32,164 bases of DNA, taken from the IMG/VR virus record IMGVR_UViG_3300020167_000005, positions 1 through 32,164 of that record; one strand, given 5' to 3'. Under the pieces are notes generated by a model. That model saw only the letters and a program-made list of their open reading frames with translations. It did not search any database and was not told the DNA's origin. This document shows, piece after piece, positions 30,179-32,164 of the stretch; position 1 is the first letter of the stretch; every line of letters begins with the position of its first letter. A program made the position numbers and the translations under genes. This DNA is from a virus.

Positions 30179-31254
30179 GTAAATTCCACCTTGATCTTTT
30201 TTCAGGCATCGGAGGTTTTTGCGTAGCCGCGCAAGCCTGCGGTTATACAACCATCGGCTTTTGCGAAAGAGAACCATATGCACAACAAATCCTCAAAGAA
30301 CGGTTTGGCGCGGTTCTGGCCGACGCCAGCACCACGCGACCACCACGCTCAGGGTGCGAATCACAATCAAGCCGCACACAGCAGCAGCCTTGCAACGGTG
30401 ATTCAAAAGCCCCGCGACTCCATGATGACATCTTCACCCTCAACGGAGCCGACTACGCCGGAGTCGACCTGCTCACAGGTGGATTTCCTTGCCAACCTTT
30501 CAGTGTCGCCGGGAAGCGACTCGGCAAGGCAGATAACCGAGCGATCTGGCCGGAAATGCTGCGAGTTATTAGGGAAGCCAAGCCTACTTGGATCATTGGT
30601 GAGAACGTTGCTGGAATCGTCACGATGGAACTCGACAATATCCTTTCTGACTTGGAAAGCCTCGGCTACTCCGCGTGGCCGCTTGTTATTCCGGCTTGTG
30701 CCGTCGATGCCAGACACCGACGCGACCGAGTTTGGATCATCGCAAGAAAGTCTCTGGTCGACACCACAAGCGCGGGATTTCCGCAGCGGGGACGATCCGA
30801 ATGGGATTCGAGCGACGAGAAAACGGGAACAGGGATGGTCGCAGAACCTCAACGATCAAGTCAGGATGTGGCCCACGCCGCAAGCGAACAAGACGACGGA
30901 AAGCGGGGACATCGTGAACGCGGACGGGACGGAATGGGACGGCATGAGCAAGCCGCACGGCGCCGCAACGGGCAGGCCGATAACAACAGCACTGGCGGAC
31001 AAGGTGAAGATGTGGCCCACGCCGACAGCGCAGGACGGCGAGAACTGCGCGGGGCCGAGCCAATGGAATCTAGCAACAATCCCGCTAAATGTTGCTGCGC
31101 ATGGCCCGACGAAGCAGCTTGGTTCGCTGAATCCGGCATGGGTCGAGTGGCTCATGGGATACCCCATCGGTCACACCGCCTGCGCGGGTTGGGAAACGCG
31201 ATCGTCCCGCAAGTCGCCGAAGAAATCATCCGCGCAATCACCAACCTGATATGA
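30175..31254 (+). CDS. C5-cytosine DNA methyltransferase (Dcm type)
   Basis: The 359-residue product has all core motifs in order: motif I FSGIGGF (9-15), motif IV GGFPCQPFS with catalytic C106, motif VI GENV (142-145), motif VIII RHRRDRVWI (180-188) and motif IX/X RLRGLGNAIVPQ near the C-terminus. It methylates cytosine at C5 in a specific site, probably protecting phage DNA from restriction. The target-recognition part (~191-300) is Arg/Gly/Asp-rich and repetitive (DVAHA at 30865 and 31009), and a ~35-residue insertion lies at 50-83. Both unusual regions are exactly where a second frame (30278-31249) encodes its own motifs. Confidence 0.93.
   Translation: MSKFHLDLFSGIGGFCVAAQACGYTTIGFCEREPYAQQILKERFGAVLADASTTRPPRSGCESQSSRTQQQPCNGDSKAPRLHDDIFTLNGADYAGVDLLTGGFPCQPFSVAGKRLGKADNRAIWPEMLRVIREAKPTWIIGENVAGIVTMELDNILSDLESLGYSAWPLVIPACAVDARHRRDRVWIIARKSLVDTTSAGFPQRGRSEWDSSDEKTGTGMVAEPQRSSQDVAHAASEQDDGKRGHRERGRDGMGRHEQAARRRNGQADNNSTGGQGEDVAHADSAGRRELRGAEPMESSNNPAKCCCAWPDEAAWFAESGMGRVAHGIPHRSHRLRGLGNAIVPQVAEEIIRAITNLI
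30278..31249 (+). CDS. Nested second-frame protein with four WPTP modules
   Basis: This 323-codon frame lies entirely inside the methylase gene, shifted by one base. Its ATG follows GAAAGAGAACCAT, a weak ribosome site. Residues 105-145 hold LESSRWNSTISFLTWKAS and TPRGRLLFRLVPSMP. Four W-(P/S)-T-P-x-A modules follow the pattern at residues 14-17, 160-163, 198-201 and 246-249, mostly with D/Q-D-G afterwards. The end carries SLNPAWVEWLMGYPIGHT. I recall this combined pattern from many phage proteins annotated beside or as cytosine methyltransferases, so chance seems unlikely. Function unknown; a methylase accessory or specificity factor is one possibility. It could also be a non-translated shadow kept by constraint on the methylase. 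Confidence 0.55.
   Translation: MHNKSSKNGLARFWPTPAPRDHHAQGANHNQAAHSSSLATVIQKPRDSMMTSSPSTEPTTPESTCSQVDFLANLSVSPGSDSARQITERSGRKCCELLGKPSLLGSLVRTLLESSRWNSTISFLTWKASATPRGRLLFRLVPSMPDTDATEFGSSQESLWSTPQARDFRSGDDPNGIRATRKREQGWSQNLNDQVRMWPTPQANKTTESGDIVNADGTEWDGMSKPHGAATGRPITTALADKVKMWPTPTAQDGENCAGPSQWNLATIPLNVAAHGPTKQLGSLNPAWVEWLMGYPIGHTACAGWETRSSRKSPKKSSAQSPT
30865..30880 (+). repeat. 16-bp repeat inside the dual-frame locus, copy 1
   Basis: GATGTGGCCCACGCCG here is repeated at 31009-31024, 144 bases (48 codons) away and in the same phase. It encodes DVAHA in the methylase frame and MWPTP in the nested frame. Confidence 0.8.
31009..31024 (+). repeat. 16-bp repeat inside the dual-frame locus, copy 2
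   Basis: Identical to 30865-30880; see that entry. The in-phase spacing preserves both frames, which points to duplication of a dual-coding unit. Confidence 0.8.
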
Positions 31255-31502
31255 GCAGCCTCAAAGACATCCACGCCCTGCTCGACGCCGCAGTGCGGGC
31301 AGGCACCGCCGCTTCCGACGCAATCGCAAGCCACGCCGCCAATCCATTCGCAGTCATGCTGCTGCAACGCACCCGTCTTGCGACCTCGGAACATCGGAAA
31401 AGCAGAGACGAACTAAAGGTCGCAATGATTGCTCTGCACAAAAAAAGCCAAGCTGCTGCGCTCAAACCAGTTGACATTCCGCCAAAGAAGTCCAAAAAAT
31501 GA
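31251..31502 (+). CDS. Small basic helical protein
   Basis: The 83-residue product starts in an ATGA overlap with the methylase stop. It is Ala/Lys/Arg-rich, nearly all helical (LDAAVRAGTAASDAIASHAA; HRKSRDELKVAMIALHKK) and ends in PPKKSKK. It may bind nucleic acid. Family not recognised. Confidence 0.65.
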   Translation: MSSLKDIHALLDAAVRAGTAASDAIASHAANPFAVMLLQRTRLATSEHRKSRDELKVAMIALHKKSQAAALKPVDIPPKKSKK

Positions 31503-31508
31503 TGGTGT

Positions 31509-31826
31509 ATGGACAAGAAGCCGATCATGAAAAAGCTGGGGTTGTCTGGCTACAACCAGCCAAAGCGCACGCCCAGCCACCCCACGAAAAGTCATGTGGT
31601 GCTGGCAAGGGCAGGTGGAGAAGCCAAGGTAATCCGTTTCGGACAGCAGGGGGCTTCGACCGCTGGAAAGCCGAAACCCGGCGAATCTGCGCGAACGAAG
31701 GCTAGGCGTAAATCCTTCAAGGCGCGGCATCTGGCGAACATTGCAAGGGGCAAAATGAGTGCGGCTTATTGGGCCAATGCCGTAAAATGGATCGTAGCTG
31801 CACAGTTGTTTTTTTCTAACTTATGA
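31509..31826 (+). CDS. Small basic conserved phage protein
   Basis: The 105-residue product contains a pattern I recognise from many phages: KKLGLSGYNQPKRTPSHPTK, VIRFGQQGA, then SFKARHLANIARGKMSAAYW and VKW. An alternative start at 31527 would begin at MKKLGLSGY, the usual family start. It is Lys/Arg-rich. The last 12 residues (IVAAQLFFSNL) extend past the usual VKW end through a T-rich stretch. Function unknown; the basic nature suggests nucleic-acid contact. Confidence 0.8.
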   Translation: MDKKPIMKKLGLSGYNQPKRTPSHPTKSHVVLARAGGEAKVIRFGQQGASTAGKPKPGESARTKARRKSFKARHLANIARGKMSAAYWANAVKWIVAAQLFFSNL

Positions 31827-32119
31827 AATCACTGGAACATTATGAAAACGAGGAACGCACACAAATCGAAATCTTGACTGGCAGCGCGGCTCTCGCTAAG
31901 GCGTGCCAAGACCCATTCGACTACGCCATGAAACTTCGCACTGGGGAAGTGATAGACTTCTCATTTGCGAAAGTGCTGAACAAGGAATGGGTGCATCTCC
32001 ATATCAAGCCGATGGACGAACAGCCAGAGGCCAACCGAATCGCCTATCCTGCCGACCGAGGCGTGGATGTGCGACTGTCTGACATCGTGTGGGTGATGGA
32101 CGCACCGCGAGGCAGCTAA
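31823..32119 (+). CDS. Small acidic hypothetical protein
   Basis: The 98-residue product starts in an ATGA overlap. It has an N-terminal helix (SLEHYENEERTQIEI), then a beta region (EVIDFSFAKVLNKEWVHLHI) and RGVDVRLSDIVWVMDAP, suggesting a small SH3-like or mixed fold. No membrane or catalytic motif is present. Not recognised. Confidence 0.65.
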   Translation: MKSLEHYENEERTQIEILTGSAALAKACQDPFDYAMKLRTGEVIDFSFAKVLNKEWVHLHIKPMDEQPEANRIAYPADRGVDVRLSDIVWVMDAPRGS

Positions 32120-32125
32120 CAATCT

Positions 32126-32164
32126 ATGAATAAACCTAAATCAAAAGTCAACGAAGCCGGGAAC
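32126..32164 (+). CDS. Partial gene cut by window end (SKVNEAGN-type phage protein)
   Basis: Thirteen codons, MNKPKSKVNEAGN, are visible before the window ends. I recognise this start from small basic phage proteins that usually continue with a Y-T-K-P-T-M-R-K-x-L-type segment; function unknown. It sits seven bases after the preceding stop. Confidence 0.6.
   Translation, partial: MNKPKSKVNEAGN

Overview
The window is a contiguous piece of a tailed double-stranded DNA phage genome, most likely a podovirus-type phage of a Gram-negative host. The phage assignment rests on a terminase large subunit, portal, scaffold, major capsid protein, tail fibre, a complete lysis set, an ERF annealase, a DnaB-type helicase and a Dcm-type methylase in one dense, almost entirely + strand array. 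The Gram-negative host is inferred from a lipoprotein-plus-C-terminal-membrane-anchor spanin and a signal-peptide endolysin. The host genus cannot be read from the sequence. Many starts lack a Shine-Dalgarno sequence and sit behind A-rich leaders, while others have clear GGAGG sites.

Layout: (1) 3-4172, the open 5' end of a giant virion-type protein. (2) 4162-10462, head genes: terminase, a Cys-rich protein, portal, a small protein and scaffold. (3) 10459-15899, a seven-gene sugar cassette (three glycosyltransferase-like proteins, a WcbI-like protein, an O-methyltransferase-like protein, a sugar-nucleotide SDR and a sugar C-methyltransferase) inserted between scaffold and capsid genes. (4) 15900-17345, a promoter, a structured leader and the major capsid gene, ending at an 11-bp perfect hairpin. 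(5) 17350-18042 on the - strand, a free-standing HNH endonuclease, the only clear reverse-strand gene. (6) 18083-22623, tail fibre, accessory proteins, lysis genes (unimolecular spanin, holin candidate, CHAP-type endolysin) and two micro membrane proteins. (7) 22688-27918, early-type small genes: a putative ribbon-helix-helix regulator behind three 10-bp repeats, ERF annealase, RusA-like resolvase and a PP-loop/PAPS-reductase-like enzyme. (8) 27961-31254, a structured RNA region, replication initiator-like protein, DnaB helicase and a C5-cytosine methylase with a long second reading frame nested inside it. (9) 31251-32164, small conserved phage proteins and a gene cut by the window end.

How the genes fit together: terminase, portal, scaffold and capsid build and fill the head. 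The sugar cassette starts by overlapping the scaffold stop codon and is coupled gene to gene, so it should be made late with virion proteins; this suggests decoration of virions or of the host surface with a methylated glycan. ERF and RusA-like proteins form a recombination pair, and the initiator-like protein with DnaB forms a replication pair. The methylase probably protects phage DNA from restriction.

The most unusual points are the glycan cassette inside the head operon, the dual-frame methylase locus in which four repeated motifs are readable in both frames, and the RusA-like locus, where a second frame also looks family-like. No stretch above 300 bases lacks a gene; the longest gaps are 15900-16094 and 27919-28072, and both hold regulatory structure described below. 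No tRNA, rRNA, CRISPR array, integrase or insertion sequence was seen.
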